Shown piece by piece: positions 45,932 to 55,203 of a DNA stretch of 64,000 nt. The DNA comes from an uncultured Pirellulaceae bacterium. Its GTDB lineage: Bacteria > Planctomycetota > Planctomycetia > Pirellulales > Pirellulaceae. Each line of letters begins with the position of its first letter. The stretch's first letter is position 1. The stretch spans positions 124,001-188,000 of the forward strand of contig CALKCK010000009.1 of NCBI GenBank assembly GCA_938083195.1, read 5' to 3'. The notes under the pieces are model-generated. The model was not told the DNA's origin and made no database searches. It was given only the letters and a program-made list of their open reading frames with translations. Made by a program: the position numbers and the translations under genes.

Positions 45932-46996
45932 ATGTCGAAATCGTCGGTAAAACCAGTTTCCCACAGAAAAAACAATTCTGTTTCTCAAGCTGACTGGGTC
46001 AGCATGAAAGACGAGCAATTGTTGGACATGCGCATGTGCGATCTGAATCTTTCGATTGAGAATTCATTTCTTGCCGACATGCGACAGCAGCTTTACGCTG
46101 AACTTGCCGAAAGAAACTTGCGCCTTAAACCACATTGTTGGCTGAGTGATGATTGGTTTTCTCCAGATGGAGTTCCAGGAATTGCGATTCCGTTTTATCT
46201 AGCCCATCCAAGACTGATCCGACTCGAGCGTCGAAAAATGCTAGAAGTCGAGGGCGGAACAAAAACATGGTGCATGCGAATCCTTCGTCACGAAACAGGC
46301 CATGCATTTGATACCGCTTTTCGCCTGCACCGAAAAAAGAAATACAAACAAGTCTTTGGCAATTACTTTTCGCCATATCCCGAATCCTACAAACCCAAAC
46401 CGCGCAGCAAGAACTTCGTATTGCACCTTGAGCCGTGGTATGCCCAGAGTCATCCTTCTGAAGATTTTGCGGAGACCTTTGCCGTGTGGCTCAAACGAGG
46501 GGCAGGGTGGAAACAGAAATACAAAGGCTGGCAGGCCTTAAAAAAAGTCGAGCTTGTCGACGAAATGATGCATCAAATTTCCGGGACAGCAGCGAAGGTA
46601 AAATCTCGCGCAAAAATCGAACCCATCCATCGAATTAAAAAAACTTTACGACAACACTATACCGAGAGGCACGCTGCTTACGCAGTCGGAGAACCAAGTG
46701 TTTTCGACGAAGATCTTAAAAAGCTGTTTCCCCAAACCCCCAAAACTCGCTCAACTCAATCTGCTGCTGCATTTCTCAGAAAAAATCGTCAAGATTTATG
46801 TGTCACCGTCGCGCAATGGACTGGAGAATACCGATACAATACGAATCAAGTCCTAAGAGAGATGATTGATCGCTGCCGGACTTTGAATCTACGTGTATCA
46901 GAAACTCACGAATCGCAACTGCGACAAAATCTGATGATCGTGCTCACCGTCCATACGATGAATAACCTCCATGGAGTTCATCGTGTCGCTTTGTAA
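45932..46996 (+). CDS. Putative zinc metallopeptidase (HETGH), paired with an ATP-grasp gene
   Basis: A 354-residue cytoplasmic protein with the gluzincin-like zinc motif HETGH (H120, E121, H124) in MRILRHETGHAFDTAF and a probable third ligand in HPSEDFAETFAVWLK (E177/D178 or E181). Long, well-ordered segments (YFSPYPESYKPKPRSKNFVLH) suggest a conserved family, but I do not know a characterised member. No signal peptide. The last third is helical. It is followed on the same strand, 140 bp on, by an ATP-grasp ligase gene, and this coupling suggests a shared pathway, possibly making and trimming or modifying a peptide (inference). Confidence 0.78.
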   Translation: MSKSSVKPVSHRKNNSVSQADWVSMKDEQLLDMRMCDLNLSIENSFLADMRQQLYAELAERNLRLKPHCWLSDDWFSPDGVPGIAIPFYLAHPRLIRLERRKMLEVEGGTKTWCMRILRHETGHAFDTAFRLHRKKKYKQVFGNYFSPYPESYKPKPRSKNFVLHLEPWYAQSHPSEDFAETFAVWLKRGAGWKQKYKGWQALKKVELVDEMMHQISGTAAKVKSRAKIEPIHRIKKTLRQHYTERHAAYAVGEPSVFDEDLKKLFPQTPKTRSTQSAAAFLRKNRQDLCVTVAQWTGEYRYNTNQVLREMIDRCRTLNLRVSETHESQLRQNLMIVLTVHTMNNLHGVHRVAL

Positions 46997-47136
46997 TTTT
47001 CGGATACGATCTTTCTCTCCCTTGGGAATGGCAAACTTGTAAACTGTCGCTGAACAATCCCCGGCATTTCGCAAACTTCGCCGCGCTACGGCGCAACTGT
47101 GTCAAACGATAAACGACAATTTTTCTGTACGGATTT

Positions 47137-48165
47137 ATGAAAAAACTACGAGTGCTTGTGCTAATGCACGAAGCACTGATTCCTCCGGATAACCTCGTAG
47201 GCTATTCACCAGAGGAAATTCTTGAGTGGAAAACCGAATTTGACGTCGTAACAACGCTGCGGGAAATGGGGCACGAAGTCCTTCCTTTGGGTGTCTATGA
47301 CGATCTGGGGGATCTTCGTCGAGCAACCGAGGACTTTCGCCCCCATATCTGGTTCAATCTGTTAGAAGAATTTCACGGAGTCTGTGTTTATGATCATCAC
47401 GTCGTCAGTTATCTCGAACTGATGAAGCAGCAATATACCGGCTGCAATCCACGCGGCCTCCTCTTAGCTCACGATAAACCACTCGCCAAAAAGATCCTCT
47501 CCTTTCATCAAATTCGCTCTCCAGGTTTTTTCGTTGTGCCCCGCGGGAAAAAAACCAAACTCCCTCAAGCACTCGATTATCCCCTGTTGGTAAAATCCGC
47601 CTCGGAGGACGCTTCTAATGGAATATCCGATGCCTCGATTGTCTATGACTTGGATCACCTCATCGATCGGGTCGATTACATTCACTCATCTACGAACACC
47701 GACGCTCTCGTCGAGACCTTCATCGAGGGCCGAGAACTATACGTCGGCATCATCGGTAATCGACAACTCAAAGTCTATCCAACTTGGGAGATGATTTTTG
47801 AAAATGCGAAACCGGGTGATCCGCGCATTGCGACATCAAGAGTGAAATGGGACGTCAAGCATCAGGACAAACTAGGCATCAAGACCGAACGTGCACAGGG
47901 GATTCCACGCAGCGTCGAAAATCGGATCAAAGACGTTTGCACACGGGCTTACAAAGCACTCAGCTTGAGTGGCTATGCAAGAATCGACTTGAGGCTACGG
48001 GACGATGGCGAGATTTTTGTAATCGAAGCCAATCCCAATCCCAATCTTTCCTTTGGAGAAGATTTCGCAGAATCGGCGGAAAGTATTGGAATTGGTTACG
48101 ACCAGCTTTTGAAAAAGATAATCTCTCTTGGCCTTGGCTATCAGGCCGAGTGGCGATTGGTTTAG
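47137..48165 (+). CDS. ATP-grasp ligase, D-alanine-D-alanine-ligase-like
   Basis: A 342-residue ATP-grasp protein resembling D-Ala-D-Ala ligase. Seen: an N-terminal Rossmann-like half (LRVLVLMHEALIPPD), LLVKSASEDASNGIS with the nucleotide lysine, VETFIEGRELYVGIIG, and metal ligands in IDLRLRDDGEIFVIEANPNPNLS. It lacks features needed to call it Ddl itself: the substrate-binding region and the flanking cell-wall genes are missing. It most likely joins a carboxylate to an amine in a peptide or peptide-like compound. It follows the metallopeptidase gene. Confidence 0.82.
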   Translation: MKKLRVLVLMHEALIPPDNLVGYSPEEILEWKTEFDVVTTLREMGHEVLPLGVYDDLGDLRRATEDFRPHIWFNLLEEFHGVCVYDHHVVSYLELMKQQYTGCNPRGLLLAHDKPLAKKILSFHQIRSPGFFVVPRGKKTKLPQALDYPLLVKSASEDASNGISDASIVYDLDHLIDRVDYIHSSTNTDALVETFIEGRELYVGIIGNRQLKVYPTWEMIFENAKPGDPRIATSRVKWDVKHQDKLGIKTERAQGIPRSVENRIKDVCTRAYKALSLSGYARIDLRLRDDGEIFVIEANPNPNLSFGEDFAESAESIGIGYDQLLKKIISLGLGYQAEWRLV

Positions 48166-48204
48166 CCAACCTAAATATTCAGCCATCCGGCCGAGCACAC
48201 GCTC

Positions 48205-50316
48205 TCATTTCTTAACCGGCTTTTCGTCTTGCTTATTCTTTCCGTTTAACCACAGATCAAGCTGGCGACGCTGTTCTTTGGAGGGCCGAGAAACGAATCT
48301 CAATCGGTAACTGCTGGACTCCAACTGACCAATCGTGAGGTTCAAGGTCATCAACTGGCCACGCCGAGATATTAAAATCTCAAGTTCATCTCCCACCTCG
48401 TACTGCGACAAGCGAGAATCAACGCTGCTAGTGATTCGAAAGCCATTAACGGCAATCACTTCATCTTCAATATTAATTCCAACGTCCGACGCTGGCGAAT
48501 TTGGTTTTACCGAAGTAACTTTTACGATTCCGTCCGCAGCGGAAGTACGAAACCCTAGATAAGGCCTCCCCCGAGATGTGGATGTCCGAGCCTTCACGCC
48601 CACAGCACTTGCCAAACGATCTTTGAGCCCCGACAGACCAGCCAATACTTTCGTTCCTTCGTCTTTCTTGTCTGACTCTTTCTTGTCTGACTCTTTCTTG
48701 TCTGACTCTTTCTTGTCCGAATCTTTCTTGTCCAACTCTTTCTTGTCCAACTCTTTCTTGTCTGACTCTTTCTTGTCTGACTCTTTCTTGTCCGACTCTT
48801 TCTTGTCCGACTCTTTCGTCGCTTTTGTCGCCGACTTTTTATAAGGCGGGATCACACCAATTGCTTCGATATCCGAATAGTCCAGTTCATCGGTCGAATC
48901 GATCACACTGGCAAACCAATCACTCAAATCCTCACCTGCAAGTTCACTTGCGGCTGCCCGAAATTCATCAGTGGTGTATCCAGTCGTCACGTAATCGGCA
49001 AACAACTTTCGCATCAAGTCATCTAGGCTTTTTTCACCTTTTGTTAGTTTCCGAATTCTCGCGTCCAGTAAAAAGGCAGCCACAGCGCCTTTTGAATAGT
49101 AACTGATTCGCGTGTTAGATGAATTTTCATCAGGTCGATAGTACTTAATCCATGCATCGTATGAAGAATCTTTTAAACTTTGCAGCTTCCGCCCACCGGT
49201 TCGCTGAACGCCCTCGACATCCCCAGAAAGTCGCGAGAGGAATTCACTTCGAGAAAGCAGACCTGCTCGCAAGAGTGCAAGATCCTCATAGTAACTTGTA
49301 ATCCCTTCTGCGATCCAAAGACTATCGGTATAGACTTCGTTTTCATAATCGTAAGTGACCAAAGATTTAGGCCTCAACCGCCGAATATTCCACGTGTGAA
49401 AGAATTCATGGCTCGCGAGACTCAACCAGCTTTTATATCGGCCACGATCGCGGAAGGACCAGCGACTGGTCATTAGCACCGAAGAATTATCGTGCTCTAG
49501 TCCACCACCACTCTCAACGATCATGTTGATGAACATGTACCGGTCGTACGGCACAACACCCCACATTTCCTGATGAGCTTCTACGATCTTCTTTAGATCG
49601 GTTGCGGCTTTCGTACCATCCCAATACCCCGACTCACCAACATTGACCAGTTGATGCTCAATTCCACCAACCACGAATGGGTAGACACTAACATTTCCTG
49701 CGACGATCGGACTATCGACTAATTCATCGAAATTTTCAGCGACAAATCGATGCGGATTATCTCCAACCGATTTTAAACTCGTCGCACTTCGTGTCCAATT
49801 CCTTGGCAACAACAATTGCACTTCGTGCTGTTGGTCCAAACGATCTGGAACCGTAATGAATGTAGGAGCACCGTTGATCATTGCATACTGATTGCCGACC
49901 CAATTCGTTCGAACCGACATCTCATTGCAATACAGACGATAACTAACCTCGAATGATTTAATCCCTTTGGTTTCGACTAACCATCGATTCTTGCGAATTT
50001 TTTCAAATTCCAATTCACGATCCCCCGAAGTGACCGTCATTGAATCGATGTTGCGTGCGTACTCACGAACCAAATAGGAACCTGGAGTCCAAACGGCCAT
50101 CATCAATTCGGTCGTATCTGAAACAACGGGTACGACTACCTTGATTGTCAGATAATGATTTCTGGCATCTTCAAGATCGACTGTGTATTGGAGAGCAGTT
50201 TTCTCGTCGTCCGTCACGGCAAAGACTTCGGAGGCCCCCAGGAACAGCAGCGCCCATAAGATGGCGCTAAGAATTTTAAAAGTCTTGGTTTTAACTTTGG
50301 TTTTAATAGGCTTCAT
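48205..50316 (-). CDS. M61 (glycyl aminopeptidase-type) metallopeptidase with PDZ domain
   Basis: Exported M61 peptidase of 703 residues. Signal peptide about 15-33. N-terminal beta domain (about 40-240), catalytic domain with GGGLEHDNSS (substrate-binding region), HEFFHTW (H303, E304, H307) and IAEGITSYYE (third ligand E337), then a low-complexity linker of ten five-residue repeats (501-550, K-E/D-S/L-D-K), then a PDZ domain (about 580-680, PYLGFRTSA ... DEVIAVNGFRI). Releases N-terminal residues, typically Gly or Ala, from peptides. Standard M61 proteins have the PDZ domain but not this repeat linker. Convergent with the ATP-grasp gene. Confidence 0.9.
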   Translation of the reverse strand: MKPIKTKVKTKTFKILSAILWALLFLGASEVFAVTDDEKTALQYTVDLEDARNHYLTIKVVVPVVSDTTELMMAVWTPGSYLVREYARNIDSMTVTSGDRELEFEKIRKNRWLVETKGIKSFEVSYRLYCNEMSVRTNWVGNQYAMINGAPTFITVPDRLDQQHEVQLLLPRNWTRSATSLKSVGDNPHRFVAENFDELVDSPIVAGNVSVYPFVVGGIEHQLVNVGESGYWDGTKAATDLKKIVEAHQEMWGVVPYDRYMFINMIVESGGGLEHDNSSVLMTSRWSFRDRGRYKSWLSLASHEFFHTWNIRRLRPKSLVTYDYENEVYTDSLWIAEGITSYYEDLALLRAGLLSRSEFLSRLSGDVEGVQRTGGRKLQSLKDSSYDAWIKYYRPDENSSNTRISYYSKGAVAAFLLDARIRKLTKGEKSLDDLMRKLFADYVTTGYTTDEFRAAASELAGEDLSDWFASVIDSTDELDYSDIEAIGVIPPYKKSATKATKESDKKESDKKESDKKESDKKELDKKELDKKDSDKKESDKKESDKKESDKKDEGTKVLAGLSGLKDRLASAVGVKARTSTSRGRPYLGFRTSAADGIVKVTSVKPNSPASDVGINIEDEVIAVNGFRITSSVDSRLSQYEVGDELEILISRRGQLMTLNLTIGQLESSSYRLRFVSRPSKEQRRQLDLWLNGKNKQDEKPVKK
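48667..48816 (-). repeat. 15-bp x 10 tandem repeat in the M61 peptidase
   Basis: Ten in-frame 15-bp units encode KESDK-type pentapeptides between the catalytic and PDZ domains. Units differ at only a few positions (ESDKK, ELDKK, DSDKK). Copy-number change would alter linker length without breaking the frame. Confidence 0.95.
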
Positions 50317-50820
50317 TATTAATCGCTAAAAAAAATTCACTTCTAACTGAGACCGACAAAATAACTCCGCACCAGAACCGATCATGAATCGCAATGGCCA
50401 CTGCGGAGAGCGGGAGCCACATCGGCCCAAACTGCCTCCCATTCCTCTATCCCTCAATCCTAACACGGAGAATCGCCGGATCATGAATTTACATGAAATT
50501 GTGGTCAGGAACGGTAAAACGAGACCTCAGTTATGCTAAATATGTGGGATGCTACTCATATTTCTAAGTTTCGGATCTGCAGGAGAACGCCCCGCCTGGT
50601 TTTGGAGACTTTTAGCAAGTTCCAATTTGCCATCCGCCGTGTCTATACGTCGATCAGAAACACGTGTTCATGGATTCAATCATCAAATTCTCACCCCGCA
50701 ATGGCTGGTTAGAAATTTCGTGAATCATCCATTTTTAGCTTGTGAGGTACAACCGCCCTCGACACAATAGACCAGCATATCCCACCCCTAACACCATCAT
50801 GTTTTGACCGGAGGCGTCCC
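50317..50820. other. Intergenic region, no feature recognised
   Basis: 504 bp between divergent genes. A 73-codon open frame at 50549-50770 has no ribosome-binding site and an unconvincing composition, so I do not call it. No hairpin with a T-run or repeat stands out; promoters for both flanking genes must lie here. Confidence 0.5.
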
Positions 50821-51447
50821 ATGGATGATTCTACACGTTATCGCTCAATCTTACTCTTTGGCCCTCCGGGAGCAGGGAAGGGGACCCAGGGGAAAATTCT
50901 TGGATCTGTCCCAGGATTTTTCCACCTCTCTGTTGGAGATGTTTTTCGATCTATTGATATCGGCTCCCCAACCGGACAGCAGATCTATAAATACACTTCT
51001 AACGGACAGCTGGTCCCCGACGAATTGACGGTCCAGATTTGGAAGAAAACAGTCGACGCTTACGTCGCTCTCTCCACTTACAAGCCTCGCGAAGACTTAC
51101 TTGTGCTCGATGGGATTCCTCGAAACGTCGCACAAACCGAACTTGTGAAAGACCACCTCGACATCCTCCAAGTTGTCAGCCTAACCTGTGAATCCGAGGA
51201 GGATATGATCTTGAGGATGCGACGACGAGCCATTCGGGAAAACCGGGCCGACGACGCAAATGAAGATGTTATTCGGAGTCGATTTCGGATTTTCCACAGC
51301 GTTTCCAAACCAGTACTCGAATGTTATTCCGATGAAATCATCTCTACCGTCGAAGCCAATGGTTCACCGGCAGAAGTCTTTCAGCAAATACTAACCGCCG
51401 TCGTTCCTATTCAAAACAAACATTTTCAAGATCAATACAATTCGTAG
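50821..51447 (+). CDS. Adenylate kinase-family nucleoside monophosphate kinase
   Basis: Transfers phosphate between ATP and a nucleoside monophosphate, normally AMP. P-loop GPPGAGKGTQ (residues 14-23), NMP-binding VGDVFR, LDGIPRNVAQTE (usual form GFPRTxxQ), and RRRAIRENRADDANEDVIRSR as a short LID. The 208-residue length fits short-LID adenylate kinases. GGAGG lies 6 nt before the ATG at 50821. Divergent from the M61 gene and convergent with serS. Another adk copy elsewhere is possible, since the context is not the usual ribosomal operon. Confidence 0.87.
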   Translation: MDDSTRYRSILLFGPPGAGKGTQGKILGSVPGFFHLSVGDVFRSIDIGSPTGQQIYKYTSNGQLVPDELTVQIWKKTVDAYVALSTYKPREDLLVLDGIPRNVAQTELVKDHLDILQVVSLTCESEEDMILRMRRRAIRENRADDANEDVIRSRFRIFHSVSKPVLECYSDEIISTVEANGSPAEVFQQILTAVVPIQNKHFQDQYNS

Positions 51448-51465
51448 AGACAAATTTCAGACAGG

Positions 51466-52758
51466 TCAAATTGCTGGCACTTGGCCAATAACTGATTTAC
51501 CTACCCATGCTTGCAAACACTCGGGAACATTCACGCTCCCATCCGCGTTCTGATGATTCTCAAGAATTGAAATTAGTGCACGACTTAATGCGAAAGCCGT
51601 TCCATTGAGCGTATGAACGAAATGGGTGCCCTTCTTATCCTTGACCTTGTAACGGATGTTCAATCTTCGTGACTGGTAGTCGGTGCAATTCGAGGTGCTA
51701 GTTACCTCTCCCCACTCCCCGCTCTCGCCTCGACCGGGCATCCACGCCTCAAGATCGTATTTCCGATAGGCCGGGCCACCCAAGTCACCTGTCGCAGTAT
51801 CAACCACGCGATAGGGAACACCTATCGCATCAAAAAGATCACACTCAATCTGCCGCAATTCTTCATGCATGGAATCACTTTGCTCCGGACTGGCAAATAC
51901 GAACATCTCAATTTTCGTAAATTGGTGAACGCGATATAACCCTCGTGAAGCTCGGCCGGCGGCGCCTGCTTCGGTTCGATAGCAGTGGCTAATACCACAT
52001 AAACGAATAGGCAAGTCTGTCTCGGCGATCGTCTTTCCGCTGTACAATCCCCCCAAGGTAATTTCAGAAGTCCCAATCAGCGACAAGTTCATATTTTCAA
52101 TGCTGTAAATCTGGGTCTCAGGCCCTCGCGGCATAAAACCGATCCCCTCCAGCACCGAATCTTGAGCAAGATCCGGAGTAATTGTCGGCGTAAACCCTCG
52201 CTTACTCAACTCAACCATTGCGAACTGTTGGATCGCCAAATCAAGCATTACCAAATCACCTTTAAGGAAATAGAAACCATTTCCGGTCGTCCGCGATCCT
52301 CCTTCGAAATCAATCCAATCATGTTTCTCACCAATCTCGAGATGGTCCAGCGGGGAGAAATCAAATTCCCGACAGGTATGCTTTCCACGAGCAAGCTCCA
52401 AATTTGATTTATCATCAACACCCACGGGACATTCCGCATGCGCCATATTGGGAACCTGCAACTGAATCTCTTTTATCTCACGATCGATAAGATCATGTTC
52501 TGCTTGAGCCGAATCCTTTTGTTCTCGCAACGCACGAGCGCTAACCTTGAGTGATTCACGCTCCTCGCTATCTTTCGCTTGTCCAATTTTTTTCGACTCT
52601 GCATTAGATTGAGTGTTTAAATCTTGGACGAGCTGTAGCTTCCCTCGCCGCTGCACCTCAAGTTCAACTAACCGATCAACATCGACGGTTATATTGCGAT
52701 TAGCGCAATTTTGCTTCACAGCTTCGACGTTTTCAACAATGTATTTTCGATCAAGCAT
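51466..52758 (-). CDS. serS: Seryl-tRNA synthetase
   Basis: Charges tRNA-Ser and tRNA-Sec with serine. N-terminal coiled-coil tRNA-binding arm (about 1-110), then the class II core: motif 2 FRTEAGAAGRASRGLYRVHQ-like segment (here YRTEAGAAGRASRGLYRVHQ) and motif 3 ALSRALISILENHQ with the VPECLQ ending. The 430-residue length is normal. ATG 52758. Single gene on this strand, convergent with the kinase gene. Confidence 0.96.
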   Translation of the reverse strand: MLDRKYIVENVEAVKQNCANRNITVDVDRLVELEVQRRGKLQLVQDLNTQSNAESKKIGQAKDSEERESLKVSARALREQKDSAQAEHDLIDREIKEIQLQVPNMAHAECPVGVDDKSNLELARGKHTCREFDFSPLDHLEIGEKHDWIDFEGGSRTTGNGFYFLKGDLVMLDLAIQQFAMVELSKRGFTPTITPDLAQDSVLEGIGFMPRGPETQIYSIENMNLSLIGTSEITLGGLYSGKTIAETDLPIRLCGISHCYRTEAGAAGRASRGLYRVHQFTKIEMFVFASPEQSDSMHEELRQIECDLFDAIGVPYRVVDTATGDLGGPAYRKYDLEAWMPGRGESGEWGEVTSTSNCTDYQSRRLNIRYKVKDKKGTHFVHTLNGTAFALSRALISILENHQNADGSVNVPECLQAWVGKSVIGQVPAI

Positions 52759-52885
52759 GGCGTAAATTTAGATTTTGGTTTTTAAAAAATGTGAAACGGC
52801 AACATCCCAATGCCGTTCATTGAATGTCACTAAAATAGATCTCTCAGAAATCAATCGCCTATTTCAACGATTCAATTCTGCCGTG

Positions 52886-54277
52886 TCAATTTGCAATCTT
52901 GGCAACTTCATCCCAAAGACAGCAACTCGATTTAATTCCTCGGTGGAAGTCTTCAAGAGAAAACTTTTCATTGGGGCTATGCAGATTATCGTCGTCTTGC
53001 CCCCAGCCCAACAGCAACGTGTCAATTCCTAGCATTTCTGTGAATGCGTTCACGACCGGAATACTTCCCCCCGAACGCACAAAGACTGGGCGAACCCCGA
53101 AGCCCTGCTCAATCGCATCCGCGGCAGCCTCCATATATGGACTGTCAAGTGAAAGCACAAACCCTGGTGCTCCATGCAAGGCTATGAATTCCATTTCAAT
53201 CGATTCGGGACACAACGCCTCGAGCATCTTCCTCATTCCCTCCTGGATGACCTCCGGATTTTGATTGGGCACCAATCGGCAACTAAATTTAGCACCCGCT
53301 TTGGCAGGCAACACCGTTTTGGCTCCCTCGCCTTGATATCCGCTCCACAGTCCATTGATATCAAATGTAGGTCGCGCCCACCGTCGTTCTAAGGTTGTGT
53401 AACCTTTCTCTCCGGCGAGAGCCTTTACCCCTAACTCCTTCTGGTAGTCTTCATCAGAAAACCCTAACTTCGAAAATTGCTCACGCTCACGCTCACTTAA
53501 CTCTTCGACATCATCATAAAATCCAGGAACCTGCACGCGTCCATTTTCGTCAATGAGCGCCGCCATCATTTTACATAAAACATTTGCGGGATTAGCAACG
53601 GTTCCACCAAATCCGCCAGAATGCAAATCTCGATTTGGCCCAGTCAAATTAACCTGATAGTAGGTTATCCCCTTGAGGCCGTAGGTGATCGCCGGTTGAC
53701 CAGGCCCGTACTGAGAGCAATCGCTGATCACGGCAATGTCCGCACTTATTTTCTCTTTCACAGGCAACTCAACGTCGTATTCGCCATTCAGGAAAGCCTT
53801 GAGTCCAGCACCACCAGATTCCTCTTCACCTTCGATTAGAAACTTGACCTGAATCGGCAATGCTCCCTTAGTTTTTAAATACGCCTCAACGCCAAAGACA
53901 TGGGTAATCATCTGGCCTTTGTCATCGGTCGCTCCCCTCGCAAACACCTTGCCATCGCGAACAGTTGGCTCAAAGGGAGGGGTTTCCCAAAGCTCCAATG
54001 GATCTGGTGGTTGGACATCATAGTGTCCGTAAACCAAAACCGTCGGCGCACCTTCGATCTTTGGAGATTCCGCATAAATTAACGGATGTCCACAGGTCTC
54101 GATTGTTTCTGTTTTCAACCCCATGTCGATAAACTTTTGTGCCAGCCACTCCGCCGTCTTCCGCACGTCAGCATCGTAGGCGCTGTCTGTACCAATGCTT
54201 GGCATTCGCAACCACTCAAACAAATCGGACTCAAACCGGTCGTGGTTCTCACTTAAGTAGCTATCGAATTCGGACAT
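52886..54277 (-). CDS. M20-family dipeptidase
   Basis: Di-zinc peptidase of the M20/M25/M40 family, 463 residues, cytoplasmic. Metal-site residues are H85/D87 in VYGHYDVQPPD, the bridging Asp in ARGATDDKGQ (118-119), E151/E152 in EGEEESGG, and the C-terminal His in the LHSPNEKF segment. The phrase VQPPDPLELW and the long form are typical of dipeptidases (PepV/carnosinase-like) rather than deacylases. Starts at ATG 54277. Lies 127 bp upstream of serS on the same strand. Confidence 0.92.
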   Translation of the reverse strand: MSEFDSYLSENHDRFESDLFEWLRMPSIGTDSAYDADVRKTAEWLAQKFIDMGLKTETIETCGHPLIYAESPKIEGAPTVLVYGHYDVQPPDPLELWETPPFEPTVRDGKVFARGATDDKGQMITHVFGVEAYLKTKGALPIQVKFLIEGEEESGGAGLKAFLNGEYDVELPVKEKISADIAVISDCSQYGPGQPAITYGLKGITYYQVNLTGPNRDLHSGGFGGTVANPANVLCKMMAALIDENGRVQVPGFYDDVEELSEREREQFSKLGFSDEDYQKELGVKALAGEKGYTTLERRWARPTFDINGLWSGYQGEGAKTVLPAKAGAKFSCRLVPNQNPEVIQEGMRKMLEALCPESIEMEFIALHGAPGFVLSLDSPYMEAAADAIEQGFGVRPVFVRSGGSIPVVNAFTEMLGIDTLLLGWGQDDDNLHSPNEKFSLEDFHRGIKSSCCLWDEVAKIAN

Positions 54278-54651
54278 AACAGATCCTCTGATTTAATATG
54301 GCAACCACTTATCAGTTGCGGTTTTTTTAAAAACGATGCAAAACCTATTTTCTGATTCCTCGGAAACGCTAGCTCCATGAAGCAGATTGGCAAACAGGCT
54401 GATTTCGAAACAAGCTCAAATAGCGAAGCGAAATCGTTGTCTGTGACTCCAATATAGCCCTGACCCGCGATTGCGACCACGGACCCTGACCACAACTCGC
54501 CCGCGGAGCTCCCTGATGAGCGAATAAAAATACAAGAAATGCTGACGGTTTCTACAATACGCAAAAAAATTTACTTGAATCCTAAGAGATTTTCAGTCAA
54601 AGTAGGCAAAATTCGAAGTGGAATGGTGTCCAAGAATTTAGAGAAACGATA
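54278..54651. other. Intergenic region, weak stem-loop
   Basis: 374 bp between the divergent dipeptidase and clpS genes. A short stem GCAAC/GTTGC near 54301-54320 is followed by a T-run on the plus strand, but no plus-strand gene ends here, so it is probably not a functional terminator. No gene recognised. Confidence 0.45.
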
Positions 54652-55005
54652 ATGTCCGACAAGGATTCAGCAACACTTACTGCCGAACCGGTAGTAAAGC
54701 CAAAAAATAAAAAAGACCAACGGCCAAAGCGTCAACCAAGGTTTCACGTCATTCTCTGGGACGATGACGATCACTCCTACGAGTACGTCATCTTGATGAT
54801 GCGACAGATCTTTGGACACACGATCGATCGGGGTTTTAAAATTGCCAACGCCGTCGATTCTGACGGAAGAAGCGTTTGCCTGACAACCACGCGCGAACAT
54901 GCTGAACTCAAAGTCGAGCAAATCCATTCATTCGGAAAAGACTTCCTGATTCCTCGCTGCCAAGGATCGATGTCGGCCACCATCGAAGCCGAAGCGAGTG
55001 ACTAG
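54652..55005 (+). CDS. clpS: ATP-dependent Clp protease adaptor ClpS
   Basis: N-end-rule adaptor delivering substrates to ClpAP. Core (about 28-112) shows FHVILWDDDDHSYEYVILMM (usual motif xVxLxNDDxTPMEFV; here with Asp-rich DDDDHS), a hydrophobic helix pair and the TTTREHAELKVEQIHSFG stretch. A 117-residue form with a Lys-rich N-terminal tail is normal for the family. AGAGAAACGATA precedes the ATG at 54652. Confidence 0.93.
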   Translation: MSDKDSATLTAEPVVKPKNKKDQRPKRQPRFHVILWDDDDHSYEYVILMMRQIFGHTIDRGFKIANAVDSDGRSVCLTTTREHAELKVEQIHSFGKDFLIPRCQGSMSATIEAEASD

Positions 55006-55020
55006 CTGACGCTCGCTTTT
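54992..55020 (+). terminator. Possible terminator after clpS
   Basis: Arms AAGCGAG (54992-54998) and CTCGCTT (55012-55018) overlap the clpS stop codon, followed by only TTTT. Modest evidence for a terminator. Confidence 0.45.
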
Positions 55021-55203
55021 CGAAGTTCACCAAGAGTTAAACTGAATTTCGTCTAGGTTCTAAAAAATCAAGCGTGCCCCTCACGCATCCCCACTTGGCC
55101 TCTTGAGCCTACCTGCTTGAAAGTCGAAATTTCACGTTGCAGAAGTACCGCAATAGTGTCCAATGGTAACGGCAGGTGTACTTGATTCGAAAAGAGACAT
55201 GGC

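Noticed and set aside
50549-50770. 73-codon plus-strand open frame between the M61 and adenylate kinase genes
   Set aside because: No ribosome-binding site, no recognisable sequence, poor start context; treated as noise.
54253-54564. 103-codon minus-strand frame upstream of the dipeptidase
   Set aside because: Overlaps the dipeptidase start and lacks recognisable features.
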